Shown here: in pieces, positions 9,046-17,852 of the stretch
Position numbering within the stretch: the first letter of the stretch is position 1
Layout of the letters: every line of letters begins with the position of its first letter
Assembly: GCA_021802045.1 (NCBI GenBank)
Contig: JAKABB010000017.1
Coordinates: 1 to 37,875, forward strand
Source of the DNA: a bacterium
GTDB lineage: Bacteria; Chloroflexota; Dormibacteria; Aeolococcales; Bog-877
Length of the DNA: 37,875 nt
Direction: 5' to 3'
Made by a program: the position numbers and the translations under genes
The notes under the pieces: generated by a model
Seen by the model: only the letters and a program-made list of their open reading frames with translations
Told to the model about the DNA's origin: nothing
Database searches by the model: none

Positions 9046-10422
9046 GTGGACGGATCCGACGGCGCCCGATGGCCCGCGACTGGGGGCGGCGCTCACGCGG
9101 ACGGCGCGGTGACGGCGGGCGTGGAGCGCTCCGGGGCGCTCTACGCCCGGGCCCGGCGGGTGCTGCCGGGAGGGAACACTCGCACCACGGTGTACGAGCG
9201 CCCCTTCCCCCGGTACGCGGCCCGCGGGGTGGGGCCGTGGCTCACGGACGTTGACGGCCACCGGCTCCTGGACTGCCTCAACAACTACACGGCCCTCATT
9301 CACGGGCACGCCTATCCGCCGGTCCTGGCGGCGGCCAGCCAGCAGCTGGCGTTCGGCACCTGCTTTGGCCTGCCGACCGAGACGGAGATCCAGTTGGCGG
9401 AACTCCTGCAGTCGCGGGTCCCCGCCTTCGAGGCCATCCGGTTCACGAACTCGGGGACCGAGGCGGTGATGCAGGCGGTCAAGGCGGCTCGCGCCTACAC
9501 CGGCCGGCCGCTGATCGCCAAGTGCGAGGGCGCCTACCACGGGAGCTACGACTATGTCGAGGTGAGCCTGGACAGCCCACCCGACCGTTGGGGCGAGGCG
9601 GACCGGCCGGCCCGCCTCCCGTACGCGGTCGGCACCCCCCCGTCGGTCGTGGAGGACGTACTGGTCCTGCCCTTCAACGCGGTGGCCGAGGCCCGCCGTC
9701 TGCTGGTGGCGGCCGGCCCCAGCCTGGCGGCCGTCCTGGTTGACGGGATGCCCAACCGGGCTGGACTGGCGCCGGCCAGCGCCGCCTACCTCGGCATGCT
9801 TCGCGAGGTGACGCGGCAGGTTGGGGCGGTGCTGATCCTGGACGAGGTGATCACCTTCCGCCTGGGCCCCGCCGGCCTGCGGGGCCTGACCGGTCTCGAG
9901 CCCGACCTCACGACCCTGGGCAAGATCATCGGGGGTGGGTTCCCCATCGGGGCGGTGGCCGGTGCCCGGGATGTGATGGCGGTCTTCGATCCGTCGGCCG
10001 GCCGCCCGCGGCTCCCCCACGGAGGGACCTTCAACGCCAATCCCATGAGCATGGTGGCTGGCCTGGCCGCCCTGTCCAACCTTGACCCCGCCAGCTTCGC
10101 CGCGCTGGCCCGGATGGGGGACAGGGTCCGCCACGAGCTGGACGCCGCCCTGCGCGAGGCCGGCGTGGACGGTGTCGTCACCGGGCAGGGCTCGCTCTTC
10201 AAGGTCCACCTGGGCTCGGGCCCGGTCACCGACTACCGGTCGGCGGCGGCGCACCCGTCCGACCGCGTCCAGCGGCTCCACCAGCGGTTGCTGGCCAGCG
10301 GCGTGCTGATCGGGCATGACGGTCTGGGCTGCCTCTCGACCGTGATGACCGACCAACACCTGGAGCAGGTGGTCGCCGCCTTCCGGCGGTCGCTGAACGA
10401 CCCGGGGGTCGCCCGGGCGTGA
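9046..10422 (+). CDS. class III PLP-dependent aminotransferase (second copy type)
   Basis: PLP aminotransferase of class III related to glutamate-1-semialdehyde aminomutase and omega-transaminases. Motifs: LTDVDGHRLLDCLNNYTALIHGH, the cofactor-contact stretch FTNSGTEAVMQAVKAAR, CEGAYHGSYD, the aspartate in VLILDEVITFR and the Schiff-base lysine K293 in LTTLGKIIGGGFPIGA. This classical GSA-like pattern is closer to canonical HemL relatives than the aminotransferase at 1868-3238. GTG at 9046 lies two bases after the permease stop; GTG at 9109 is an alternative that would remove a G/A-rich N-terminus. Followed by an aldehyde dehydrogenase gene, so a plausible product is an omega-semialdehyde (inference). 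Confidence 0.88.
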   Translation: MDGSDGARWPATGGGAHADGAVTAGVERSGALYARARRVLPGGNTRTTVYERPFPRYAARGVGPWLTDVDGHRLLDCLNNYTALIHGHAYPPVLAAASQQLAFGTCFGLPTETEIQLAELLQSRVPAFEAIRFTNSGTEAVMQAVKAARAYTGRPLIAKCEGAYHGSYDYVEVSLDSPPDRWGEADRPARLPYAVGTPPSVVEDVLVLPFNAVAEARRLLVAAGPSLAAVLVDGMPNRAGLAPASAAYLGMLREVTRQVGAVLILDEVITFRLGPAGLRGLTGLEPDLTTLGKIIGGGFPIGAVAGARDVMAVFDPSAGRPRLPHGGTFNANPMSMVAGLAALSNLDPASFAALARMGDRVRHELDAALREAGVDGVVTGQGSLFKVHLGSGPVTDYRSAAAHPSDRVQRLHQRLLASGVLIGHDGLGCLSTVMTDQHLEQVVAAFRRSLNDPGVARA

Positions 10423-10465
10423 ATCCGACGGTTCGACGGCAGCGTCAGTCATGGGGAGAGGTGTC

Positions 10466-11971
10466 ATGGGTGAGGTGACCTTGAGCGGACGGGTCCAGAG
10501 CTTCCTGGCCGCGGGGCCCCAGCCGATGTGGATCGGCGGGGCGTGGGTCCCGGCGGCGGACGGGGCGGTCCTGCCGTCCCTGAACCCTGCCACCGGCGAG
10601 CCGCTCTGCCAGGTCGCGTCGGCCGGAACGGAGGACGTCGACCGTGCGGTGCGCGCGGCCCGGCTGGCCTTCGAGGACGGCCCGTGGCCACGCCTGACGG
10701 CGGCCCAGCGGAGCGCGTACCTGTACGCCATCGCGGACGCCATCGAGGCCCACGCCGAGGAGCTGGCCCAGGTGGAGAGCCTGGACAACGGCAAACCCGT
10801 CACGGCGGCGCGCCAGGCCGATGTCCGCAAGTCCATCGCCCACTTCCGGTACTACGCGGGCTGGCCGACCAAGATCACCGGCGACACCGTGCCGGTCAGC
10901 GTCCCGGAGACGTTCGCCTACACCCTGTTCCAGCCGGTGGGCGTCTGCGGTCAGATCATTCCCTGGAACTACCCCTTGCTGATGGCGGCCTGGAAGCTGG
11001 CCCCGGCCCTGGCCGCCGGCTGCACGATGGTGCTGAAGCCGGCGGAGCAGACCCCGCTGTCCGCCCTGTACCTCGCCCGGATCCTGGAGGGCGTCGATCT
11101 GCCGCCGGGCGTGATCAATGTGGTCACCGGCTACGGGGAGACGGCGGGCGCGGCGCTGGCGAGCCATCCCGACGTCGACAAGATCGCCTTCACCGGCTCC
11201 ACCGAGGTGGGGCGGCTCATCCTCAAGGCGGCCGGGGACAGCAACCTGAAGCGGGTCAGCCTGGAGCTGGGCGGGAAGAGTCCCAACATCATCTTCGCCG
11301 ACGCCGATCTGGAGCAGGCCAGCCTGGGCGCCGCCGACGGCATCTTCTACAACATGGGGCAGGACTGCACCGCCGGCTCCCGGGTCTTCGTGGAGCGGGC
11401 GGTCTACGATCGGGTGGGCGCCCATCTCGCGGACCGAGCCGCGGCGCTCAGGCTGGGCCCCGGACTCGACGAGGCCACGGAGATCGGTCCTCTGATCAGC
11501 CAGGAGCAGCTCCAGCGTGTGGAGGGCTACGTGGCCCAGGGCGCGCGCGAGGGCGCGCGGCGCCTGGCCGGCGGGGACCGGCCGACGGACCCTGGGCTCC
11601 GGCACGGCTACTTTGCCCGACCCACGGTGTTCGCGGATGTCCGCAACGACATGCGGATTGCGCAGGAGGAGATCTTCGGCCCGGTGGTCACCGTCATCCC
11701 CTTCCAGGATGTCGACGAGGCCATCCGCCTGGGCAACCAGACGCGCTACGGCCTGGCCGCGGGCGTCTGGACCCGAGACCTTCGCAAGGCGCATCGAGTC
11801 GCGGCGGCGATGCGCGCCGGTACCGTCTGGGTGAACAGCTACGGGTCCGGGGCCGTCGAGATGCCCTTCGGGGGGTTCCGGGAGAGCGGTCACGGACGCG
11901 AGCACGGCTTCGAGGGGATTCGTCTCTATTCTGAGGTGAAGAGCGTGCTGATGAACCTGGCCGGCGAGTGA
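10466..11971 (+). CDS. NAD(P)-dependent aldehyde dehydrogenase
   Basis: Oxidises an aldehyde, probably the aminotransferase product, to a carboxylate in the cytosol. The 501-residue chain is full length for the family. Seen: the cofactor-binding segment PVGVCGQIIPWNYP, KPAEQTP, the FTGSTEVG nucleotide loop, the general base E267 in ELGGKSPNI and the catalytic cysteine C301 in GQDCTAGSR. The C-terminal PFGGFRESGHGREHG is typical of betaine-aldehyde and succinate-semialdehyde type enzymes. ATG at 10466 is chosen over ATG at 10451 because GGGGAGAGG sits immediately upstream at normal spacing. Forty-three bases separate it from each neighbour. Confidence 0.93.
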   Translation: MGEVTLSGRVQSFLAAGPQPMWIGGAWVPAADGAVLPSLNPATGEPLCQVASAGTEDVDRAVRAARLAFEDGPWPRLTAAQRSAYLYAIADAIEAHAEELAQVESLDNGKPVTAARQADVRKSIAHFRYYAGWPTKITGDTVPVSVPETFAYTLFQPVGVCGQIIPWNYPLLMAAWKLAPALAAGCTMVLKPAEQTPLSALYLARILEGVDLPPGVINVVTGYGETAGAALASHPDVDKIAFTGSTEVGRLILKAAGDSNLKRVSLELGGKSPNIIFADADLEQASLGAADGIFYNMGQDCTAGSRVFVERAVYDRVGAHLADRAAALRLGPGLDEATEIGPLISQEQLQRVEGYVAQGAREGARRLAGGDRPTDPGLRHGYFARPTVFADVRNDMRIAQEEIFGPVVTVIPFQDVDEAIRLGNQTRYGLAAGVWTRDLRKAHRVAAAMRAGTVWVNSYGSGAVEMPFGGFRESGHGREHGFEGIRLYSEVKSVLMNLAGE

Positions 11972-12014
11972 GGCCCGGCGGCGGCGACCCGGCGACCGGG
12001 CCGGGGGCGCTCTG

Positions 12015-14444
12015 ATGCTGCGCACCCGCACCCTGATCATCGGCGGTGGGATCGCCGGCTGCAGCGTGGCCGCGCGCCTGGCGCAGCTGGGCTGGGGCGA
12101 CTGCATCCTGGTGGAGAAGGACGAGCTGGCCTCCGGATCCACCTGGCACGCCGCCGGGCTGTGCACCCAACTGCACCCGAGCCTTGGCCTGGCCCGGATC
12201 GCGGTTCGCAGTGTGTCCATCTGTCGGGAGCTGGAGCGGCAGACTCCCGGCGGGGTCGGCTTCCACGAGGTGGGCAGCCTGCGCATCGCCACCGAGCCGG
12301 ACCAGCTCATCGGCTACCGCCGGTCGGTTGCTCGGGCCCGGCTGCTCGGGGTCCCGGCGGAGGTCGTGGATGCCGCCACCGCGGCCCGTCTGTGGCCCCT
12401 GGCCGACATGGACGGCGTGCTGGGCGGCGTGCACCTCTCGACCGATGGGCACGTGGACCCGAGCAGCCTGGTCCAGGCCCTGGTGGCCGCCGCCGAGGCC
12501 CAGGGGGTGCGGGTGCTGCGCCACACCGCTGTCGAGCGGGTCGAGCGCCTACCCGACGGCGCCTGGCTGGTCACGACCAGCGCCGAGCCGATTCACGCCG
12601 AGATCGTGGTGGACGCCGCCGGGCAGGACGCGGCCCGGATCGCCCGCCTCGTCGGCGGCGACCTGCCCCTGGTGCCCCTCCAGCACCAGTACCTGCTGAC
12701 CGGCCCCAGCGCCACCCTGCAGGCGCGCGCGCAAGAGCTCCCGTGCCTGCGGGACGCGTCGGGGTCCTTCTACGTGCGGCAGGAGCAGGAGAGCTGGCTG
12801 GTGGGGCCGTTCGAGCCCGAGCCCCTCCTCGGCCCGCTCGATCCGGGCGGGGTCCCACCCCACCGCCTGCTGCCACCGAACCTGCCCCAGATCGAGGCCA
12901 CGCTCCTGCGTGCCACCGAGCGTATCCCCGAGCTCGAGCCGCTCGGGATCCGGCGCGTGGTCAACGGGACCGACGCCTACACCCCGGACGGCCATCCGCT
13001 CCTCGGTCCGCTCCCCGGCCAGCGGAACTTCTACGTGGTGGCGGGCTTCAGCATCTTCGGGATCGTGCTCGGCCCCGGGGCCGGGGCCTACACCGCCGAG
13101 TGGATCGTCGCCGGCGAGCCCACCGCGGAGCTCGGCGAGGTGGACGTGAGCCGCTTCGGGCCCTATGCGGTGGAGCCGGGGTTCCTCCAGGCCCGCGCCC
13201 GGGACACCTACACGCGGGAGTATGCCACCGTGTACCCCTTCGAGGAGCGTCCGGCCGGACGCCCCCTGCGCCAGACACCGCTGCGCCGCCGGCTGGCCGA
13301 GCGGGGGGCCGTCTTCGGGGCGCGAGGGGGGTGGGAGCGCCCGCTGTGGTTCCGGCTGGCGGGGGACCCGGCGGACCCCCCGCTCACCTTCGGCCGGCCG
13401 GGCTGGTTGGCGCGGGTGACCGACGAGGGCCGCGTCGTCCGGCGGGGGGTGGGCCTGCTGGAGCAGACCAGCTTCGCCAAGTTCGAGGTCCACGGTCCGG
13501 GCGCAGCCGCCTTGCTGGACCGGGCCTTCGCGAACCGGGTGCCGCGCCGGGAGGGAGACGTCGTGGTCGGGCAGTGCCTGGCCGAATCCGGGGCCATCGC
13601 CTGCGACATCACCATCACCCGCACCGCCCGGGAGCGGTTCTACGTGATCGCCGCCGCGGCCGCCGAGACCCATGACCTGGACTGGCTCACCCGGGCGGCC
13701 GATGGGGACCCCACGGTCGGCATCGACCGGGTGACCGAGCGCTACGGGGTCCTCACGCTGGCCGGGCCGCGCTCGCGCGACCTGCTGGGGCGTCTGTGCC
13801 CCCAGCCGCTCGACGACGCGGCCTTCCCCTTCCGCTCGGCCCAGGTCATCACGGTGGCCGGCGTCGAGCTCCTGGCCCTGCGCCTATCCTTCGTCGGCGA
13901 GCTCGGATGGGAGCTCCATCACCCGGTGGCGGACTCCCCCCAGCTCTACGACGCGCTGGTCGACGCCGGGAGCGATCTGGGCCTGCGTGACTTCGGGTAC
14001 CACGCGCTCGACGCCCTGCGCCTGGAGAAGGGTTATCGCATGTGGGGCAGCGATATCGGCCCCCCCTTCACCCCCCTGGAGGCCGACCTGGAGCCGTTCG
14101 TCCGTTGGGGCAAGGGCGACTTCGTGGGCCGCGACGCCCTCGCCCGCCAGCGGGCCGAGGGCGTCGGGCGCCGACTCGTCAGCCTCGTGATCGAACCCGG
14201 TGAGGGGACGCCTGTCGAGGGGGACCCGGTCCTGCAAGGCGATCGGGCCCTTGGGTACCTCACCTCTGCCGGCTACGGGCCGGTGGTCGAGGAGTGGATC
14301 GGCCTGGCCTACCTGCCCGTCGGGGTGTCCGAGCCCGGTACCCGCCTGACCGTCGACGTGGTCGGCGCGGCGCGCGCGGCGACCGTGGTCCGGCCCGTGC
14401 GCTACGACCCGGAGAACCGGCGGCTGCGTGGCGGCTCGCAGTAG
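12015..14444 (+). CDS. FAD-dependent dimethylglycine/sarcosine dehydrogenase-like protein with GcvT domain
   Basis: Fusion of an N-terminal DAO-type FAD domain and a C-terminal aminomethyltransferase (GcvT) domain, 809 residues. The FAD site starts at TLIIGGGIAGCSVAARLAQLG with GSTWHAAGLCTQ, the signature of dimethylglycine and sarcosine dehydrogenases in which the histidine region binds flavin. The linker FAO_M region spans about residues 375-430. The GcvT part includes LLEQTSFAKFEVHGPGA, YGVLTLAGPRSR, SFVGELGWELHHP and KGDFVGRDAL, expected to bind tetrahydrofolate and capture the released methyl group. This gene is the strongest pointer to N-methylated substrate catabolism in the operon. 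ATG at 12015 has only a weak ribosome binding site. Confidence 0.9.
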   Translation: MLRTRTLIIGGGIAGCSVAARLAQLGWGDCILVEKDELASGSTWHAAGLCTQLHPSLGLARIAVRSVSICRELERQTPGGVGFHEVGSLRIATEPDQLIGYRRSVARARLLGVPAEVVDAATAARLWPLADMDGVLGGVHLSTDGHVDPSSLVQALVAAAEAQGVRVLRHTAVERVERLPDGAWLVTTSAEPIHAEIVVDAAGQDAARIARLVGGDLPLVPLQHQYLLTGPSATLQARAQELPCLRDASGSFYVRQEQESWLVGPFEPEPLLGPLDPGGVPPHRLLPPNLPQIEATLLRATERIPELEPLGIRRVVNGTDAYTPDGHPLLGPLPGQRNFYVVAGFSIFGIVLGPGAGAYTAEWIVAGEPTAELGEVDVSRFGPYAVEPGFLQARARDTYTREYATVYPFEERPAGRPLRQTPLRRRLAERGAVFGARGGWERPLWFRLAGDPADPPLTFGRPGWLARVTDEGRVVRRGVGLLEQTSFAKFEVHGPGAAALLDRAFANRVPRREGDVVVGQCLAESGAIACDITITRTARERFYVIAAAAAETHDLDWLTRAADGDPTVGIDRVTERYGVLTLAGPRSRDLLGRLCPQPLDDAAFPFRSAQVITVAGVELLALRLSFVGELGWELHHPVADSPQLYDALVDAGSDLGLRDFGYHALDALRLEKGYRMWGSDIGPPFTPLEADLEPFVRWGKGDFVGRDALARQRAEGVGRRLVSLVIEPGEGTPVEGDPVLQGDRALGYLTSAGYGPVVEEWIGLAYLPVGVSEPGTRLTVDVVGAARAATVVRPVRYDPENRRLRGGSQ

Positions 14445-14513
14445 GCCGGTGATGGGGCCCGGCGGCGCCACGGGTCGGCGTGCGCCCGGCGCCCCGCCAG
14501 CGGTCAGCGCGTC

Positions 14514-15185
14514 GTGATCGACAAGACGTGCGAGCCGTTGACGCGGGCCCTGGCCGGGATCGAGGACGGGATGACCGTGCTGGTTGGCGGCTTCGGGGAC
14601 GCCGGGGTCCCCACCCGGCTGCTGGGCGGGGTTGCCGCCTTGGGGCTGAGGAACCTGACCGTGGTCTCCAACAACTGCGGGACCGGCGAGCTCGGCGTGG
14701 CGTTGCTCTTCAAGCACGGCTGTGTCTCCCGGGTGCTGGCCTCATTCCCGACCCAGGTCGGCAACCACCACTTCCGGCGCGCCTACGAGGGCGGCGGTCT
14801 CGACGTCGAGATCGTCCCCCAGGGCACCCTGGTGGAACGGCTGCACGCTGGTGCGGCCGGGCTCGGAGGGGTGGTCACGCGGACCGGTGTGGGCACCGTG
14901 CTGGGGACCGGCAAGCCGGTCGTCGTCGTCGACAGCGAAACCTGCCTGCTCGAGCGGCCGATCCGCGGCGACGTGGCCCTGGTGCGGGCCCACCTGGCCG
15001 ACCGGGGCGGCAACCTTCGCTACCGTCGCTCGTCCCGCAACTTCAATCCGCTGATGGCGATGGCCGCGACCCTGACGGTCGCCGAGGTCGACGAGGTTGT
15101 GGGGGCCGGCGAGCTGGACCCGGACGACATCCACACGGCTGGGGTCTTCGTGGATCGGATCGTCCGCCATGGGGGCGGGGCGTGA
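14514..15185 (+). CDS. 3-oxoacid CoA-transferase family, subunit A
   Basis: Alpha subunit of a class I CoA transferase (SCOT/PcaI/AtoD type) that moves CoA between an acyl-CoA and a carboxylate. The 223 residues show the glycine-rich TVLVGGFGDAGVPTRLLGG motif near residues 22-40, SNNCGTGELG and the conserved FNPLMAMAA segment near the end. The GTG start is at 14514; its stop overlaps the GTG start of subunit B by four bases, a common way to secure equal synthesis of both subunits. Position at the end of the operon suggests CoA activation of the acid produced by the aldehyde dehydrogenase (inference). Confidence 0.92.
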   Translation: MIDKTCEPLTRALAGIEDGMTVLVGGFGDAGVPTRLLGGVAALGLRNLTVVSNNCGTGELGVALLFKHGCVSRVLASFPTQVGNHHFRRAYEGGGLDVEIVPQGTLVERLHAGAAGLGGVVTRTGVGTVLGTGKPVVVVDSETCLLERPIRGDVALVRAHLADRGGNLRYRRSSRNFNPLMAMAATLTVAEVDEVVGAGELDPDDIHTAGVFVDRIVRHGGGA

Positions 15186-15847
15186 CCACCGGTCCGGGAT
15201 GGTCGATGGACGAGGTGGCCGCCCGGGTGGCCGCCGACCTCCCGCCGGGGGTGTGCGTCAACTTGGGGATCGGGCTCCCCACCCGGGTCGCCTCCCACCT
15301 CGACCCCCAACGCAACATCCTGCTGCACAGCGAGAACGGGATCGTTGGCATGCGGGGGCTGGCGGCCGGCGAAGGACCGGACTGGGACATCATCGACGCG
15401 GGCAAGCAGCCGGTCGGGCTGGTGGCCGGGGCGGCGATCCTGGACCATGAGGATTCGTTCACGCTCATCCGCGGGGGGCGCCTGGACGTGGCGGTGCTGG
15501 GAGCGTACGAGGTCTCCCGGACGGGAGATCTGGCGAGCTGGGCGCTGGCCGGGGAGCCCCTGGGGAGTGTCGGCGGCGCCATGGACATCGCGGTCGGGGC
15601 GCGCCGGGTGATGGTGATGATGCGGCACACCGATCGACACGGACGCCCCAAGTTGGTCCAACGGTGCCGTCACCCGGTGACGGCCCGGGGCCGTGTGCGC
15701 CGGATCTACACCGACCTGGCGATCGCCGACGTGACACCGACTGGGTTCGTCGTGCGCGAGCTGGCGCCTTTGGTGACGTTGGAGCATCTGCAGGGTGTCA
15801 CGGGCGCAGAGGTCCAGGCCGACGGGGGCGGGCACGGCGCAGCCTGA
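15182..15847 (+). CDS. 3-oxoacid CoA-transferase family, subunit B
   Basis: Beta subunit (221 residues) carrying the catalytic glutamate E51 in the SENGIVGM motif, which forms the glutamyl-CoA thioester intermediate. Other family marks are VNLGIGLPTRVASHL, GGRLDVAVLGAYEVSRTGDLASW, the glycine-rich GSVGGAMDIAVGARRV and ITDLAI-like YTDLAIADV. It starts inside the stop codon of subunit A. An in-frame open stretch reaches upstream to 14480, but that part has an arginine/glycine-rich composition and lies over subunit A, so it is not part of the protein. Last gene of the run; no clear terminator follows. Confidence 0.93.
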   Translation: MTTGPGWSMDEVAARVAADLPPGVCVNLGIGLPTRVASHLDPQRNILLHSENGIVGMRGLAAGEGPDWDIIDAGKQPVGLVAGAAILDHEDSFTLIRGGRLDVAVLGAYEVSRTGDLASWALAGEPLGSVGGAMDIAVGARRVMVMMRHTDRHGRPKLVQRCRHPVTARGRVRRIYTDLAIADVTPTGFVVRELAPLVTLEHLQGVTGAEVQADGGGHGAA

Positions 15848-16106
15848 CTGCGGATCTGGATCACGCTGTGGCGGCGACCGCGCAACGAGCCCGTCCCGGC
15901 GCGATCCCCCCTGCCACCTTCCCCTCCATCACCACCCAGTGCCGCCATCCCCGGCGCCTGCATGGTCATCCAGCGGTGCCGTCTACAGCGCCCGGCTTCG
16001 GTGACGGCGACCCCATGCGCGCGGCTATGGGATTCGGTTGAGGACGAAGCTGTCCGGGCCCCCGGCAGCATCGCGGATCCGCCACGGCTCCTTTCGCAGG
16101 ACGGGT

Positions 16107-16523
16107 TCAGGCCTCGGGCGCGGAGGTTGAGAAACCTCGCTCCTCGAAGTCGGCGACCGTCACGATCCGAACCTGGCCGTAGTTGGCAAGGGTAAGCAGG
16201 TCGGCATCCCCGGTCACCAGGGCGCTCGCGTGACCCGCCGAGGCTATGGCCAGGATCTCATCGTCATCGGGGTCACGGCAGAGGCGCGGCACCTCGGCTG
16301 GTGAGACAACCTCGCCCAGCGCCTCGAGTTCACCGCAAACGGCACGAGCCCGGTCTGAACTCCAGTCGCACACCTCCACGAGGACGGCCTCCAGCTCGCT
16401 GAGGATGGCGCTCCCGATGATGAGGCGATGCTCGCCCCGCAACACCGCCTGGAGGAGACGGCGCGGCCGTCCGCCGAAGTGGAGGGCGGAGACGAGGACG
16501 TTGGTGTCGAGGACTACGCGCAC
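16107..16523 (-). CDS. PIN-domain toxin (VapC-like, COG1569 type)
   Basis: Predicted ribonuclease toxin of a type II toxin-antitoxin module. The 138 residues begin VRVVLDTNVLVSALHFGG, with the first PIN aspartate D6. An acidic ELEAVL segment near residue 43 and the C-terminal acidic cluster DPDDDEILAIA ... LVTGDADLL supply the remaining metal-binding positions. The GTG start directly abuts the TGA of the upstream antitoxin gene, so the pair is translated together. Located beside an integration hotspot, where such modules often sit. Confidence 0.88.
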   Translation of the reverse strand: MRVVLDTNVLVSALHFGGRPRRLLQAVLRGEHRLIIGSAILSELEAVLVEVCDWSSDRARAVCGELEALGEVVSPAEVPRLCRDPDDDEILAIASAGHASALVTGDADLLTLANYGQVRIVTVADFEERGFSTSAPEA

Positions 16524-16781
16524 TCAGCGGGGTGCTGAGTGACGAGACCGGCGGCGCCGTTTCACAGCGCTGGCGAGCTGCTCGTCGGTGAGGTGGCCGG
16601 AGGACGCGCGAGCCTCCCCGTAGGCGAAGAGCTGGTCCCAGCGGCGGCGCCGCTCCGCGTACTGGCGGAACGCCTCCCGGAACAGCTCGCTGCGGGTGCG
16701 GCCCTCCTGCCGAGCCAGGCGATCGACCTCGTCGGCGAGCTCCGCCGGGAGCGATATGGTCAGGGTGTCCGTGCTGCGCAC
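16524..16781 (-). CDS. ribbon-helix-helix antitoxin (VapB/CopG-like)
   Basis: Eighty-five residues with an N-terminal RHH fold: the strand TLTISLPAELADEVDRLA, then helices EGRTRSELFREAFRQYAERR. This would bind its own promoter and neutralise the PIN toxin through the basic C-terminal tail. Start is GTG at 16781. A promoter with TACAGT (16788-16793) and TTGGCT (16812-16817), spacing 18, precedes it on the minus strand, so transcription would begin almost at the start codon and the mRNA may be nearly leaderless. Confidence 0.85.
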   Translation of the reverse strand: MRSTDTLTISLPAELADEVDRLARQEGRTRSELFREAFRQYAERRRRWDQLFAYGEARASSGHLTDEQLASAVKRRRRSRHSAPR

Positions 16782-16787
16782 GACGGC

Positions 16788-16817
16788 ACTGTACCACTAA
16801 GTGTGACTAGCAGCCAA
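16788..16817 (-). promoter_or_regulatory. putative promoter of the RHH/PIN operon
   Basis: Minus-strand TTGGCT and TACAGT separated by 18 bases directly upstream of the antitoxin GTG. The -35 matches the consensus only partly. The short distance to the start codon would allow the antitoxin to autorepress by binding here. Confidence 0.4.
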
Positions 16818-17520
16818 GGCCGGTGCCGATCAGGAGAGCCACAGCTCTCATAGGAGCCCCGGAGCGAGCGCAGCTCAGGCGCGAACTCCCAGTCGGCAGG
16901 CGGAGCGCTGGCAATGAGCCAGGACATCGCGCTGGTTCGCCCAAGATCAAGAGTTGGGGCGCCGCGGCTCTGGGGGACTTAAACCGTTTCACAGTTGTAG
17001 GCCCCGCAGTCGGGAGCGCTCCGGGACTCCAGCCGTTGGAAGGCATGCGGCATTTCGGGAGTCCCTGTCAGACTAGTCAGCAGTTCAGGCTCGAGCGGTT
17101 GAAATCAGAATCCCGGCGCCTTCCAGAGCGATGCGGGGTAAGCGATTTTACGTTGCTGGAACCGCTCAGCGCCAAGGGGGGATAGGGATCCCCTCTTGAG
17201 GGGTTGGTGCCTGTTCCCTTCCTTGGTGAGCTCGGCCCCCACCTGCTGGTTCCAGTCCAGTGAAAGCGGCCGCTGATTCACACACTCTTGCTGCGCGGTG
17301 TCGAGCGCGGTGGGCGCCAAGTCATTCCGGAAGGGCAGGCGTAGGGGCCGGCCCAAGGAGTGGTGGGGTTCAGATCTGAGCGACTGAGTTCAAGACCCGG
17401 TCGCCTCCCGGTGTGACTCACGCCGACTTCTGCTCCGAGTACTGTGACCTTGACGGCAGCCTGGCGGGACACATGGGGACTATCCGACGCACCTTCATGG
17501 CCGTCCTCTCCTCGATGCTT
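16818..17520. other. 703-base gap without a convincing gene
   Basis: Only short frames with no recognisable domain. The stretch lies between the toxin-antitoxin pair and a decayed integrase end, so it probably consists of degraded mobile-element sequence. Nothing more specific can be supported. Confidence 0.4.
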
Positions 17521-17522
17521 CT

Positions 17523-17648
17523 GGGATCGCGTCCGAGATGCGGGGGTACGCAACCGTCGGGATCACCATGGACACCTACTCCCACGCCACCGAGACGATG
17601 CAGCGAATCGCGATCGAGGCGATCGAGGCGGCTCTGGCCGAGGGGTGA
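17523..17648 (+). pseudogene. decayed C-terminus of a tyrosine recombinase
   Basis: Frame beginning GIASEMRGYATVGITMDTYSH and ending EAIEAALAEG then TGA. This matches the last helix block of phage-type integrases, where the usual form is SEMLGHASVGITLDTYSHV with the nucleophilic tyrosine in DTYSH. L to R and H to Y changes in the LGH box and the absence of any in-frame catalytic R or HxxR upstream show it is a remnant. It sits about 100 bases from the 3' end of tRNA-Phe, as expected for an older element once inserted at this tRNA. Confidence 0.75.
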
Positions 17649-17749
17649 GGGGCTCTTGCCGTCCACCGAAGTCTCCTGGCGTCCCCGGGGTTGGATCAAA
17701 CGCCCGGCCGGTATCGGCGTCCGAAGGTCGACTTGAGAAAAAGGACAGG

Positions 17750-17822
17750 TGCCGAGGGGCGGGATCGAACCGCCGACACCGGGTTTTTCAGACCCGTGCT
17801 CTACCAACTGAGCTACCTCGGC
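17750..17822 (-). tRNA. tRNA-Phe (GAA anticodon)
   Basis: Full cloverleaf on the minus strand: 7-bp acceptor GCCGAGG/CCTCGGC, T8-A9, D arm GCTCAGTTGGTAGAGC, anticodon stem CGGGT/ACCCG around loop CTGAAAA (GAA), T arm GGCGG-TTCGATC-CCGCC and discriminator A73. The CCA end is not encoded. Integrase genes or remnants lie on both sides, so it is an attachment-site hotspot. The complete integrase gene lies on the side of the tRNA 5' end. Confidence 0.97.
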
Positions 17823-17852
17823 AGGGGGTCGGTTGAGATCAAATCTAGCGAT

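Noticed and set aside
1868..10422. Calling the aminotransferases hemL for heme biosynthesis
   Set aside because: Sequence class is shared, but operon neighbours are catabolic and no other heme gene is present.
17105..17356. An 83-codon minus-strand frame
   Set aside because: No start signal or recognisable fold; may be a fragment of an older element but cannot be supported.
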